A stretch of DNA of 11,575 nt from Candidatus Saccharimonadota bacterium (GTDB lineage Bacteria > Patescibacteriota > Saccharimonadia > Saccharimonadales > Saccharimonadaceae). A program made the position numbers and the translations under genes. This document shows, one piece after another, positions 6,297 to 11,575 of the stretch. The stretch covers positions 1 to 11,575 of the forward strand of contig JAQGGV010000019.1 in assembly GCA_028289185.1 (NCBI GenBank), given 5' to 3'. Numbering within the stretch: the stretch's first letter is position 1; each line of letters starts with the position of its first letter. The notes beneath the pieces were generated by a model. It made no database searches and was not told the DNA's origin. It was given only the letters and a program-made list of their open reading frames with translations.

Positions 6297-6326
6297 GGGA
6301 GCAGCTGATCATTTCTCCTGTCTCCC
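6297..6326 (+). promoter_or_regulatory. 3' UTR anti-RBS stem-loop (second unit)
   Basis: GGGAGCAG (6297-6304) pairs with CTG-T-CTCCC (6318-6326 region, one bulged T), leaving a loop of about 13 nt with the anti-RBS core. The segment TGATCATTTCTCCTGTC (6306-6322) is complementary to this gene's own start region. It shares GGGAGC, CATTTCTCC and GTCTCCCC with the first unit's element, but its extra matches follow this gene's own leader. A perfect 6-bp hairpin CATAGA-ACA-TCTATG follows (6338-6352) without a T-run. Confidence 0.75.
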
Positions 6327-6372
6327 CCTACTTTCGTCATAGAACATCTATGGTAAAAGCTGCGGGAGAGCA

Positions 6373-6401
6373 TTGACTTATGGTACGGAAAGTACTATAA
6401 T
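6373..6401 (+). promoter_or_regulatory. Strong promoter of the 104-aa membrane protein
   Basis: TTGACT (6373-6378), 17 nt, perfect TATAAT (6396-6401). The transcript would start near 6408. Confidence 0.9.
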
Positions 6402-6410
6402 TAATTAACG

Positions 6411-6438
6411 GTTTGGGTCGACAATGTTGTCCCCAAAC
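6411..6438 (+). promoter_or_regulatory. 5' leader hairpin at the very start of the transcript
   Basis: GTTTGGG (6411-6417) pairs with CCCAAAC (6432-6438), and after a 2-nt bulge GACA pairs with TGTC around an ATGT loop. It gives an 11-bp hairpin at the 5' end of the mRNA, as expected for mRNA stabilisation or for the regulated folding suggested by the other leaders. Confidence 0.6.
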
Positions 6439-6474
6439 ACACTTCCAGTGGATTGCAGCAATGTGATTCGCAAA

Positions 6475-6487
6475 ACAAAGGAGAAAA
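6475..6487 (+). promoter_or_regulatory. Ribosome binding site paired by its own 3' UTR (third unit)
   Basis: ACAAAGGAGAAAA contains AAGGAG (6478-6483), five nucleotides before a GTG start. It is perfectly complementary over 13 nt to 6882-6894 downstream of the gene. Confidence 0.8.
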
Positions 6488-6488
6488 A

Positions 6489-6803
6489 GTGGGAAACGAA
6501 CAAAATGCTCGTAAGGAGCGTTTTGAAAACGGCCTTTGGGCCGGGCTTTGTACCTGGCTAGCAGCCTGTGTCACGTGCATTGCGTTAGGTACGTCCTACG
6601 CGGTGGTAAGCAGTACCGCCACGCATGGCGAGACTGTTGAGCGATGGCTCACGGCCGCAGCCCTCTGTGGATTCTCGGCGTTTCTCGTCTACCTGTCGGT
6701 GCATTACATCCGTAAGGCAACGATTATCGAAGAGATTCCCCCGACCGACAACAGGTCGGAGTACGACTCCGAGCTTGCCCTGGAGGCTTGCCAGCCGCAC
6801 TGA
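6489..6803 (+). CDS. Two-helix membrane protein, 104 aa
   Basis: Not recognised. It has a charged N-terminus (1-14), helix 1 at about 16-40 with three cysteines (21, 27, 30), a short outside loop, helix 2 at about 53-74, and an acidic cytoplasmic-looking tail (81-104) ending with Cys101. The GTG at 6489 is chosen because AAGGAG lies five nucleotides upstream; an in-frame TTG at 6453 has no ribosome site. It is the third of three adjacent, separately promoted small membrane-protein genes with G/C-rich third codon positions. It shares the RBS/anti-RBS arrangement with the other two, though the protein is not similar to them. Function is unknown. Confidence 0.8.
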   Translation: MGNEQNARKERFENGLWAGLCTWLAACVTCIALGTSYAVVSSTATHGETVERWLTAAALCGFSAFLVYLSVHYIRKATIIEEIPPTDNRSEYDSELALEACQPH

Positions 6804-6881
6804 CCCCTCCGGTCGCATCAACCCCTAGTTCCTAAAGCTTTCAACGACGATCGCTTTCTACTTCTAGAGTCGAGGCATCGG

Positions 6882-6934
6882 TTTTCTCCTTTGTCTCTTC
6901 TGATGTGTAACACCTCGGTGGTACCTATCAGAAG
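6882..6934 (+). promoter_or_regulatory. 3' UTR anti-RBS (third unit) and adjoining hairpin
   Basis: TTTTCTCCTTTGT (6882-6894) is the exact complement of this gene's ribosome site at 6475-6487, about 80 nt after the stop codon. Directly after it CTTCTGAT (6897-6904) pairs with ATCAGAAG (6927-6934), with a smaller CACC/GGTG stem inside. There is no T-run, so the hairpin is more likely a processing or stability element than a classic terminator. Confidence 0.65.
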
Positions 6935-6963
6935 AGCTTGCCCAACAGATTAGTTTACGAGGT

Positions 6964-6972
6964 TGCTATAAT
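6964..6972 (+). promoter_or_regulatory. Extended -10 promoter of the DUF475 gene
   Basis: TGC-TATAAT (TATAAT at 6967-6972) with no good -35. The predicted start is 6979-6980, i.e. the A of the ATG at 6980. A second TATAAT (6976-6981) would start too late for either plausible start codon. Confidence 0.6.
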
Positions 6973-6979
6973 GGGTATA

Positions 6980-8014
6980 ATGCACCGCAATCACCCCCTT
7001 CGAATATTTGGCGTTTCTGGGCTTTTGACACTTGTTTTGGGTATCTGGGTGGCCTGGGTCGGTGGTATCGAAGCGCTATGGATTTACTTGATTCTGGTGA
7101 TACTCGAAATCACGTTTAGTTTTGACAACGCCATCGTTAATAGCCGCATATTGATGCGTCTGAGTCGGTATTGGCAAGCATTATTCCTGACTGTTGGTAT
7201 CTTTTTTGCGGTGTTTGTAGTGCGCTTTTTGCTGCCGGTTTTGATTGTTGTTGTTGCGACTAAATTGAATTTTATCGAAGTTATCGGCCTCGCACTACGT
7301 GCCCCCGCACTCTATGCGGCCGAACTGCATCACGCCGAACCGCTGATTAATGCCTTTGGTGGTACCTTCTTGGTCATGATTGGTCTCAGCTATTTCGTTG
7401 ACAGCGAAAAGGACGTCCACTGGCTGACACACGTTGAAAAAGCATTGGCACGAGTTGGCAACGTCCGCTACATTAAATTGGCAGTTGTATTGCTGGCGAC
7501 ACTGGTTATTAGCTTGACGGTCGATCCTGGATTGCGCGACCTGGTGCTGTGGTCAAGCATATTTGGCATTGTCCTCCATGTTGGCCTTGATGGCATTTCG
7601 ACCCTGTTCGGTGATGGCAACAGCAAGAAAAAATCAAAAAAACCGACCCAATTGGTCGGTATGGCGGCATTTGCCATGTTCGCCTATCTGCAGGTCCTAG
7701 ACGCGTCGTTTAGTTTTGATGGCGTCATTGGCGCTTTTGCGATTACAAGTGGCGTGCTGCTCATCATGGCGGGTCTGGGGGCTGGTGCAGTGTGGGTACG
7801 ATCCCTCACCGTTTATTTGGTCCGAACAGGCACTTTGGCCAAGTATCGCTACCTGGAACACGGTGCCCACTGGGCAATCTTGGCGCTAGGTGCACTGATG
7901 CTGGCGAAATTGTACCACTTGGAACTACCCGAATGGGCAACTGGGTCGCTCGGCTTGGTCTTTATTGTGGCAGCAGTTACGACCAGCGTACTCGAAAAAC
8001 GTTCTAAAAAGTAG
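6980..8014 (+). CDS. DUF475 / TerC-like integral membrane protein
   Basis: A 344-aa polytopic protein of the TerC-related DUF475 family. It shows both hallmark intramembrane motifs, TFSFDNAIV (45-53) and DASFSFDGVIGAF (241-253), which carry Asp49 and Asp247 and are thought in TerC relatives to bind or pass metal ions. About eight to nine hydrophobic segments are visible. A basic stretch SKKKSKK (215-221) lies before the second motif. TerC relatives are linked to tellurite resistance and metal-ion handling; the substrate here cannot be read from sequence. The ATG at 6980 is preferred because it lies 7 nt after an extended -10 box (leaderless). An alternative ATG at 6971 has GAGG 8 nt upstream but overlaps the -10. 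It converges with pth, three nucleotides apart. Confidence 0.85.
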   Translation: MHRNHPLRIFGVSGLLTLVLGIWVAWVGGIEALWIYLILVILEITFSFDNAIVNSRILMRLSRYWQALFLTVGIFFAVFVVRFLLPVLIVVVATKLNFIEVIGLALRAPALYAAELHHAEPLINAFGGTFLVMIGLSYFVDSEKDVHWLTHVEKALARVGNVRYIKLAVVLLATLVISLTVDPGLRDLVLWSSIFGIVLHVGLDGISTLFGDGNSKKKSKKPTQLVGMAAFAMFAYLQVLDASFSFDGVIGAFAITSGVLLIMAGLGAGAVWVRSLTVYLVRTGTLAKYRYLEHGAHWAILALGALMLAKLYHLELPEWATGSLGLVFIVAAVTTSVLEKRSKK

Positions 8015-8017
8015 ACT

Positions 8018-8578
8018 TTATACTGTAACACTGGTGATTTCGTGATCGCCGGCGATGAAATCATTGATAATTTCGCCGACTTTTGGAAAGACATCACTTT
8101 GTAATTTGTCAGATTCTTCTTTGCTGAAATTTGTCAGAACAAAGTCAAATGACCCCTGTTTATCGGCCAGTTCGTTCCAGGTGCCGATACGCAGACGGCT
8201 ATAATTTTCGCCCAGGTGGGCGTTCAGGGATTTGATACCGTTATTGCCGGCGTCACTACCCTTTTCGCGGGTGCGTAGGGTGCCAAATGGGAGCGCTAAT
8301 TCGTCGTGGAGTACTAATATGTCTGTCGTTTCGATTTTGTAAAAATCAACCAAGCTGCGTGCCGACTGCCCTGTCTCGTTGTAGAAATTCGATGGCTTTA
8401 CGAGCAAGACCTTTTCACCATTCACCTCTGTTTCGGCGATGTCAGCGTTAAATTTTGCTTTGCCTTGGAATGTCAGTTTCATGTGCTGAGCGTAGAAATC
8501 CAATGCCAAAAAACCAACATTGTGGCGGTTGTGTTCGTGTTTGGCGCCCGGATTGCCCTGGGCAAAGATTATCTTCAT
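8018..8578 (-). CDS. pth: Peptidyl-tRNA hydrolase
   Basis: Pth releases tRNA from peptidyl-tRNA that drops off the ribosome. The 186-aa protein begins MKIIFAQGNPG with the catalytic-region Asn9, then RHNVGF with catalytic His19. HDELALPFG follows with Asp92, the partner of the histidine, then GSDAGNNGIKS (108-118). The usual GHNG is GNNG here, so the histidine at the E. coli 113 position is replaced by Asn112. The usual methionine of the F/Y-M-N-x-S-G motif is Tyr66 (NFYNETG). An in-frame ATG at 8614 with GGTGA upstream would add 12 residues not found in the family. The chosen ATG has TACACT six nucleotides before it and no Shine-Dalgarno, as for a leaderless message. The start is uncertain; identity is secure. 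Confidence 0.9.
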   Translation of the reverse strand: MKIIFAQGNPGAKHEHNRHNVGFLALDFYAQHMKLTFQGKAKFNADIAETEVNGEKVLLVKPSNFYNETGQSARSLVDFYKIETTDILVLHDELALPFGTLRTREKGSDAGNNGIKSLNAHLGENYSRLRIGTWNELADKQGSFDFVLTNFSKEESDKLQSDVFPKVGEIINDFIAGDHEITSVTV

Positions 8579-8663
8579 GTCACTAGTGTATAAAAAATCG
8601 ATGTTGAACGCCATCTATTCACCGCTGTGGCATCGTTGTAGAATGAAATCAGGAATACTGCTT

Positions 8664-8855
8664 ATGCCACAACGCAAGAAAAAATCATCTCGCCGTCGTA
8701 ACATTAGCCCCACTCTGGCCAGTCTATTCAAGATGACCCGTGAGGAACTGCAAACGCGCAAGCAAACCGGCGGTGGCGTTCATCGGCCCAAGACTCTCGA
8801 ACATATGCCCCGCTCTACCCAGAAGCGCCGCGCTATTGATGAACAGCTTGATTGA
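8664..8855 (+). CDS. Small, strongly basic hypothetical protein, 63 aa
   Basis: Not recognised. The N-terminus is highly basic (MPQRKKKSSRRRN), followed by a helix-prone TLASLFKMTREELQTRKQTGG and a basic tail, so nucleic-acid binding is possible. It has no membrane segment. The ATG at 8664 has AGGA nine nucleotides upstream and a possible TAGAAT -10 at 8639-8644; an alternative ATG at 8643 lacks a ribosome site. It is divergent from pth. Its last codons contain the -35 box of the lipoprotein gene. It resembles no ribosomal protein I can name. Confidence 0.55.
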   Translation: MPQRKKKSSRRRNISPTLASLFKMTREELQTRKQTGGGVHRPKTLEHMPRSTQKRRAIDEQLD

Positions 8856-8876
8856 AACCGTATAAAATGATATAAT
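8848..8876 (+). promoter_or_regulatory. Strong promoter of the lipoprotein gene
   Basis: TTGATT (8848-8853), 17 nt, perfect TATAAT (8871-8876). The roughly 50-nt leader starts with an AGAGC-GTTT-GCTCT hairpin near 8887-8900. Confidence 0.85.
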
Positions 8877-8920
8877 AATGTTAGTGAGAGCGTTTGCTCT
8901 ACGGTCCGAAAGTCCCCGAG

Positions 8921-8934
8921 TGAAGGAATCTTCA
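8921..8934 (+). promoter_or_regulatory. Ribosome binding site in a local hairpin
   Basis: TGAAG-GAAT-CTTCA forms a 5-bp stem with a 4-nt loop that holds the AAGGA Shine-Dalgarno and includes the A of the start codon. Translation would require opening this hairpin. Confidence 0.55.
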
Positions 8935-9632
8935 TGAAGCAACTCATCGCGGCCGTGGTGGCCGTTTTCTCCGTTCTGTTCACCGCTGGTTGTGTGGCTA
9001 GTCCACCTTCGGCACCGATTGTTCACCGCACCCCGGCTGCGCAAATCGACCGTCTGGATCCATTTGAGCCAGACACCTCGAAGTGCCAGTCGGATCTGTG
9101 GCCACTGGGTGATCAGGTCGACAACCTGAACATGTGCATCCGGAGCATCTCGACCGAGATGAGCCGGCGCAGCGGTCTGTTCACGGTTGACGGTCCCGGC
9201 GCACTCGCCATGAGTCCGATTCCGGACTCCAAGTGTGAGCCCAACCTGACCGCCGTGCATGACGACGACCTTGGTTCGTGCTTCGACTCCGCAATGGAGC
9301 GGATGGACACGGTTCACCGTGACAAGCAGACCGAGCCCGTCGCGACGGACCAACAGGCCTGCATGACCGACCTGACCCAGTACAAGGACGTCAACATGAT
9401 GGTCGGTCTGGACAACTGCGTTCGCAATGTCATCGGCGAGGTCAATTGGCGCGGTGGCCACATCAGGCTCTATGATCCCTTTGGCCTTGGCCGGACCCAT
9501 GCTGGGTTCGCATCTTCGGCCTGCCAGGAGAACCTGAAGGGTCTGAACGACGCCAATCTGGCCAACTGCTTCATCTACGCCATGGCGTGGATGCAACTGG
9601 TCGATACGCAGACACAGAACCTCATCCCCTAA
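8934..9632 (+). CDS. Secreted lipoprotein with duplicated four-cysteine repeats
   Basis: The 232-aa protein has a short signal peptide (1-19) and lipobox FTAGC, so Cys20 would be lipidated and anchored outside the membrane. The mature part is two tandem repeats, about 51-131 and 143-227. Each has two pairs of the pattern C-x-x-(D/N)-L ... C-(I/V/F). Cysteines are at 51/68, 101/116, 143/162 and 197/212; corresponding cysteines are 92, 94, 96 and 96 residues apart. Each repeat also has a Gly/Pro-rich middle (DGPGALA; DPFGLG). Four disulfides are likely. I do not recognise the family. The ATG has AAGGA six nucleotides upstream. Of the first 20 codons 14 end in G or C. It could be a surface adhesin or binding protein, but nothing shows the ligand. 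Confidence 0.85.
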   Translation: MKQLIAAVVAVFSVLFTAGCVASPPSAPIVHRTPAAQIDRLDPFEPDTSKCQSDLWPLGDQVDNLNMCIRSISTEMSRRSGLFTVDGPGALAMSPIPDSKCEPNLTAVHDDDLGSCFDSAMERMDTVHRDKQTEPVATDQQACMTDLTQYKDVNMMVGLDNCVRNVIGEVNWRGGHIRLYDPFGLGRTHAGFASSACQENLKGLNDANLANCFIYAMAWMQLVDTQTQNLIP

Positions 9633-9657
9633 CTGTATGCGACAGACTTCGCACACG

Positions 9658-9686
9658 AAAAAGGGCCCGCTACTCGTAGCGAACCC
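9658..9686 (-). terminator. Probable terminator of der
   Basis: On the minus strand GGG-TT-CGCTA-CGAG-TAGCG-GG-CCC is followed by TTTTT. It lies about 20 nt after the der stop codon. Confidence 0.6.
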
Positions 9687-9694
9687 CGATTCGG

Positions 9695-9733
9695 CCCCGC
9701 CCTGGATTTATCCTCGGCGGGGTTGTTTGTTTA
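9695..9733 (+). terminator. Terminator of the lipoprotein gene, overlapping the der 3' end
   Basis: CCCCGCC (9695-9701) pairs with GGCGGGG (9716-9722), followed by TTGTTTGTTT on the plus strand. The right arm and T-rich tail encode the last residues of Der on the other strand, so the two convergent units share sequence. Confidence 0.65.
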
Positions 9734-11183
9734 TAGGGGCTGCTTTAAGTGGCGGCTGAGTACTATTAATCAGCGGTTTGTTCTCTTTGGCTTCGAGATC
9801 CTTGGCCTTTTTGCTAGCCTTTGTCACAGGCTCTTTACCCTCAGCGATACGCTGCTTGTTGGCTTTGACTTGTTTTTCGTCGATGTAGCTAAATTTGATT
9901 GGTGTACCACTGTAATCGTAGGTTTCGCGGACGGCGCGTTCTAGGTAGCGTTTGTATGACCAGTGAACGAATTTGAGGTTACTGCCGTGGATGACGAACC
10001 AAGGTGGTGTCATATCTGTCTGTACCATATAACGGAATTTCGGATGAGTGTTTTTGAGTCCAGCTGGCGGGTGCTTGGCAACGGCTTGTTGCAGCAGATC
10101 GTTTAACACGCGGGTCCTGGTTTCTTGGTGGCGACGCGCATCGATGTCGATAGCCAGGTCAAATAATTTCGTGACGTTCTGACCAGTAACGGCAGAGGTA
10201 AAAATAAGCGGTGCCCATGGAGTGAATTTAAAGGCACGAGCGATCTTTGGTGCGATATCATCGCGAGTAAAGGCGTCTTTATCCTCGACGGAGTCCCATT
10301 TGCTGACGACAATGGCCATGCCCTTGCCAGATTCATCGATGATGCCGGCCAGGCGCTGGTCCAACTGCGTGTTGAGTTCGTTGGCGTCCATTAGCAGGAA
10401 ACAGACATCGGCTTGTTCAATCGCCTGCAGCGTACGCAGGACGCTAAACTTCTCTACTCCGACTTCTTGCTTGCCAGGTTTTCGCATACCGGCGGTGTCG
10501 AGTAGTTCGACGTCGCGGCCCTTGAATTTGACGCTGACGTGATTGACATCGCGGGTCGTACCGGCAATATTGGCAACAATTGCCTGTTGCTTGCCTGCTA
10601 AGGTGTTAAACAGATATGATTTGCCGACATTTGGGCGGCCAATCAGTGCAATACGCAGGATATCGTCTGGTTCACCCTCGAATTTGGCTGGGATGTGGTC
10701 GGTAATTTGGTTCAATACATCAGTGATACCACTGTTGTGCTCGGCCGAAGTACGGACAATTGTGCTAATACCTAGGCGTTTAAATTCGTTGTCATGAAGT
10801 GCATCTTTGAGGTCGGATTTGTTGGTGACGAGGATGACGGGTTTTTTGCTACGCAGGGCCTTTTTGGCGACAAAACGGTCGTCATCGCTGGCGTACTGGG
10901 TGCTATCGACAACAACGATGATGACGTCTGCTGCGTCGGCTGCCTCTGTAATTTGCTCTTGGATAGATGCTTCGAATTCGTCGGCTGCATCCTTGAGCCC
11001 AGCGGTATCAACCAGCCAGAATTGGTGGCCTTGGTAATCGACTTTACCCAGGACGTTATCCCTAGTCGTACCGGCTTCGCGTGCCACAATCGCCTGCTGC
11101 GAGTGAACCATACGGTTAAAAAGCGAACTCTTGCCGACGTTCGCTTGACCGATGATTGCAACTGTTGGTAGTTGTGAAGCCAT
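9708..11183 (-). CDS. der: Ribosome assembly GTPase Der (EngA)
   Basis: Der has two GTPase domains in tandem and a C-terminal KH-like domain and acts in maturation of the 50S subunit. Domain 1: GQANVGKS (12-19), DTAG (59-62), NKSD (121-124). Domain 2: GRPNVGKS (182-189), DTAG (229-232), SKWD (294-297, more often NKWD). The KH-like part follows (about 360-450), with a long basic C-terminal tail. The start is the ATG at 11183 (MASQLPTVAIIG), 491 aa; an upstream TTG at 11222 lies inside the promoter and would add 13 unrelated residues. The TACACT -10 is 10 nt before the ATG, so the leader is only about three nucleotides. Identity is secure. Confidence 0.97.
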   Translation of the reverse strand: MASQLPTVAIIGQANVGKSSLFNRMVHSQQAIVAREAGTTRDNVLGKVDYQGHQFWLVDTAGLKDAADEFEASIQEQITEAADAADVIIVVVDSTQYASDDDRFVAKKALRSKKPVILVTNKSDLKDALHDNEFKRLGISTIVRTSAEHNSGITDVLNQITDHIPAKFEGEPDDILRIALIGRPNVGKSYLFNTLAGKQQAIVANIAGTTRDVNHVSVKFKGRDVELLDTAGMRKPGKQEVGVEKFSVLRTLQAIEQADVCFLLMDANELNTQLDQRLAGIIDESGKGMAIVVSKWDSVEDKDAFTRDDIAPKIARAFKFTPWAPLIFTSAVTGQNVTKLFDLAIDIDARRHQETRTRVLNDLLQQAVAKHPPAGLKNTHPKFRYMVQTDMTPPWFVIHGSNLKFVHWSYKRYLERAVRETYDYSGTPIKFSYIDEKQVKANKQRIAEGKEPVTKASKKAKDLEAKENKPLINSTQPPLKAAPINKQPRRG

Positions 11184-11193
11184 AATCCTAACC

Positions 11194-11244
11194 AGTGTAA
11201 CAGATATGAGGGGTATTGACAAGATACAAAAATAATTGAAAAAT
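11194..11244. promoter_or_regulatory. Divergent promoters sharing one -35 region
   Basis: For der (minus): TTGTCA (11217-11222), 17 nt, TACACT (11194-11199). For the rightward gene (plus): TTGACA (11216-11221), 17 nt, AAAAAT (11239-11244). The two -35 boxes overlap almost completely on opposite strands, so polymerase can probably bind in only one direction at a time. Confidence 0.65.
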
Positions 11245-11255
11245 AGATATTAGAC

Positions 11256-11575
11256 ATGGAAAATTTACCTCCCCTTAGCCAACATGAGCAACAATTCGAA
11301 GATATGCGATATAGTCCAGACGATTTTGATCCTGCTATCGAGCTTCCTGTTGAAGAATTTTTTCGTTTTTTTCGCCAAAATACTGAAAAATTGATCGAGG
11401 ACTATCAAAAAAGAGGGCTGAAAGTGTCCCCTTATCTGGTTGGCGAGTCCCGTTATACAGATGAAGAATTATCAGACATCTACACTATGCTTAAACGGCA
11501 TAATAATGGAAATGTTATGACATGGGGTGATTTTCGAACGTTTTTGGCTATATGGGAAGCTAGCTGGGACGGACA
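11256..11575 (+). CDS. Unknown protein, 5' part only (runs off the window)
   Basis: An open frame from the ATG at 11256 continues without a stop to the end of the window, 106 complete codons. It begins MENLPPLSQHEQQFEDMRYS and is acidic and soluble-looking with no signal peptide. It contains aromatic FFRFFRQ (about 35-41) and a later KRHNNGNVMTWGDFRTFLAIW segment. I do not recognise it. There is no clear Shine-Dalgarno, and the ATG is 11 nt after a possible -10, so initiation may be leader-poor. Codon use is more A/T-ending than in the accessory genes. The open frame and promoter support a real gene. Confidence 0.65.
   Translation, partial: MENLPPLSQHEQQFEDMRYSPDDFDPAIELPVEEFFRFFRQNTEKLIEDYQKRGLKVSPYLVGESRYTDEELSDIYTMLKRHNNGNVMTWGDFRTFLAIWEASWDG

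Noticed and set aside
6897..6934. Rho-independent terminator after the 104-aa gene
   Set aside because: The stem is good but neither strand has a T-run after it.
8887..8927. GAAAGTCC-containing leader as part of an RNase P RNA
   Set aside because: Only a short chance match; the rest of the conserved core is missing and a protein gene follows directly.
9633..9735. Long-range anti-RBS for the lipoprotein gene
   Set aside because: Only scattered 4-5 nt matches to its start region; the local RBS hairpin is the better-supported structure.
1..11575. Recoded UGA (Gracilibacteria-type code)
   Set aside because: TGA serves as the stop of several well-supported genes and tryptophans are encoded by TGG.

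Overview
The gene content suggests a chromosomal segment of a Patescibacteria/CPR bacterium, most plausibly a Saccharibacteria (TM7) relative. This is inferred from compact single genes, a short DprA, a TopA with glycine-rich C-terminal repeats in place of zinc fingers, a DUF475 membrane protein, and several housekeeping genes whose AUG sits where transcription should start. TGA is used as a stop and no recoding is needed.

Layout. Minus strand, 178-4598: topA; a 65-aa unknown protein; a divergent nitrilase-like protein; dprA. Plus strand, 4620-5081: a strong promoter followed by about 430 nt with no convincing gene but extensive hairpins and a pseudoknot, probably an unidentified structured RNA. 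Plus strand, 5085-6934: three consecutive monocistronic units encoding small membrane proteins (148, 139 and 104 aa). Each unit has its own promoter, a structured 5' leader, a strong ribosome binding site and a 3' UTR. Then a DUF475 (TerC-like) membrane protein (+), pth (-), a 63-aa basic protein (+), a cysteine-repeat lipoprotein (+), der (-), and the start of an unknown gene (+) that leaves the window.

Main observation. Each of the three membrane-protein units carries, after its stop codon, a sequence complementary to its own ribosome binding site and start region: 17 of 19 positions, 17 pairs with one bulge, and 13 uninterrupted pairs. The complementarity extends beyond the Shine-Dalgarno core and differs between genes. 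In the first two units the anti-RBS lies in the loop of a GGGAG/CTCCC-closed hairpin. This resembles fold-back inhibition in hok-type mRNAs, where the 3' end masks the translation start, but here it serves larger multi-pass membrane proteins. The unknown 65-aa protein and the lipoprotein have their ribosome binding sites in small local hairpins. This small-gene set therefore appears to be translationally gated.

Two expression styles are visible. Several housekeeping genes have a -10 box 6-10 nt before the AUG (leaderless or nearly so). The accessory membrane and secreted genes have roughly 50-80 nt leaders and strong Shine-Dalgarno sites. All assignments come from reading the sequence; no database or folding program was run.
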